Assembly (NCBI GenBank): GCA_902579545.1
Contig: CACHHO010000009.1
Span: 1 to 44,617 of the forward strand
Length of the DNA: 44,617 bases
Direction: 5' to 3'
Source of the DNA: Rhodospirillaceae bacterium
GTDB lineage: Bacteria; Pseudomonadota; Alphaproteobacteria; TMED109
Under the pieces are notes generated by a model. The model made no database searches. It had not been told where the DNA came from and worked only from the letters and a program-made list of their open reading frames with translations. Numbering within the stretch: position 1 is the first letter of the stretch; every line of letters begins with the position of its first letter. Made by a program: the position numbers and the translations under genes. Shown here in pieces: positions 44,384 through 44,617 of this stretch.

Positions 44384-44617
44384 ATGTTAGAAAGATTTTT
44401 TTTATTTATACTCAGAAAATTTCCGCCTGAAATAGCCCATAACATAGGATTATTAGCCTTAAAATGTGGGTTAATACCTTCTAAGAGAAAAATAACAAAT
44501 AAACTAATTTCCATAAATCTTTTTGGGTATAAACTTTCTAATCCTATAGGCTTAGCTGCTGGTTTTGATAAAAATGCTGAAGGATTACCTGGATTATTAA
44601 AACAAAATTTTAGTTTT
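44384..44617 (+). CDS. pyrD: Dihydroorotate dehydrogenase, class 2 (3' end cut by window)
   Basis: Membrane-associated flavoenzyme of pyrimidine synthesis that oxidises dihydroorotate and reduces ubiquinone. The 78 visible residues start at ATG 44384 with an N-terminal helix (LERFFLFILRKFPPEIAHNIGLLAL in parts) used by class 2 enzymes for membrane and quinone binding. The FMN-domain opening NPIGLAAGFDKNAE at 53-66 follows. The frame is open to the last base of the window. It is divergent from purE. Confidence 0.95.
   Translation, partial: MLERFFLFILRKFPPEIAHNIGLLALKCGLIPSKRKITNKLISINLFGYKLSNPIGLAAGFDKNAEGLPGLLKQNFSF

Noticed and set aside
1-44617. tRNA genes, CRISPR arrays, insertion sequences, prophage or defence genes
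   Set aside because: None seen on either strand: coding genes tile almost the entire window and no repeat-spacer, transposase or tRNA-like cloverleaf was noticed by eye.

Overview
The window is a gene-dense, very AT-rich stretch (under about 30% G+C by eye) of an alphaproteobacterial chromosome. Several things point to Alphaproteobacteria. The order djlA-ampD-rnpB-mraZ leads into a full division and cell-wall (dcw) cluster. rpsU lies divergent to a COQ9-family gene. The proton-translocating transhydrogenase is split into three genes (pntAA/pntAB/pntB). lpxC sits directly after ftsZ, and an ETF:ubiquinone oxidoreductase is present. Tiny or negative intergenic distances and the lack of mobile elements, tRNAs or CRISPR suggest a streamlined free-living or marine-type lineage (SAR11-like or another AT-rich clade), but the genus cannot be fixed from sequence alone.

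Layout. 1-4419 (+): the 3' part of a UvrD/PcrA helicase, an aminopeptidase P and a flavin reductase, overlapping each other. 4416-8921 (-): ligA, recN, bamD. 8960-11402 (+): a HisN-type phosphatase and ETF-QO, an opposite-strand pair between lpxC and bamD. 11403-30130 (-): the 17-gene block mraZ-rsmH-ftsL-ftsI-murE-murF-mraY-murD-ftsW-murG-murC-murB-ddl-ftsQ-ftsA-ftsZ-lpxC, mostly with overlapping ends and one good upstream promoter. 30259-30584 (-): RNase P RNA. 30616-32095 (-): ampD amidase and djlA. 32155-35724 (+): a fused hydantoinase/5-oxoprolinase. 35799-40029 (+): mlaA, mlaC, pntAA, pntAB, pntB. 40032-40820 (-): gloB. 40846-41847 (+): a D-2-hydroxyacid dehydrogenase that seems to start at a non-canonical ATT. 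Then rpsU (-), coq9 (+), purK-purE (-; purK carries a +1 frameshift in an A7 run) and the start of pyrD (+).

Functionally, the centre encodes almost the whole route from UDP-MurNAc to cross-linked septal peptidoglycan (murB-murG, mraY, ddl, ftsW, ftsI) plus the FtsA/Z/Q/L divisome, lipid A commitment (lpxC), outer-membrane assembly (bamD), lipid transport (mlaA/C) and wall recycling (ampD). The flanks hold DNA replication and repair, redox energy metabolism, and purine and pyrimidine synthesis. I saw no clear sign of an undescribed system. The most useful anomalies are the purK frameshift, the ATT start, the lack of terminator space at convergent junctions, and the opposite-strand hisN-etfD pair.
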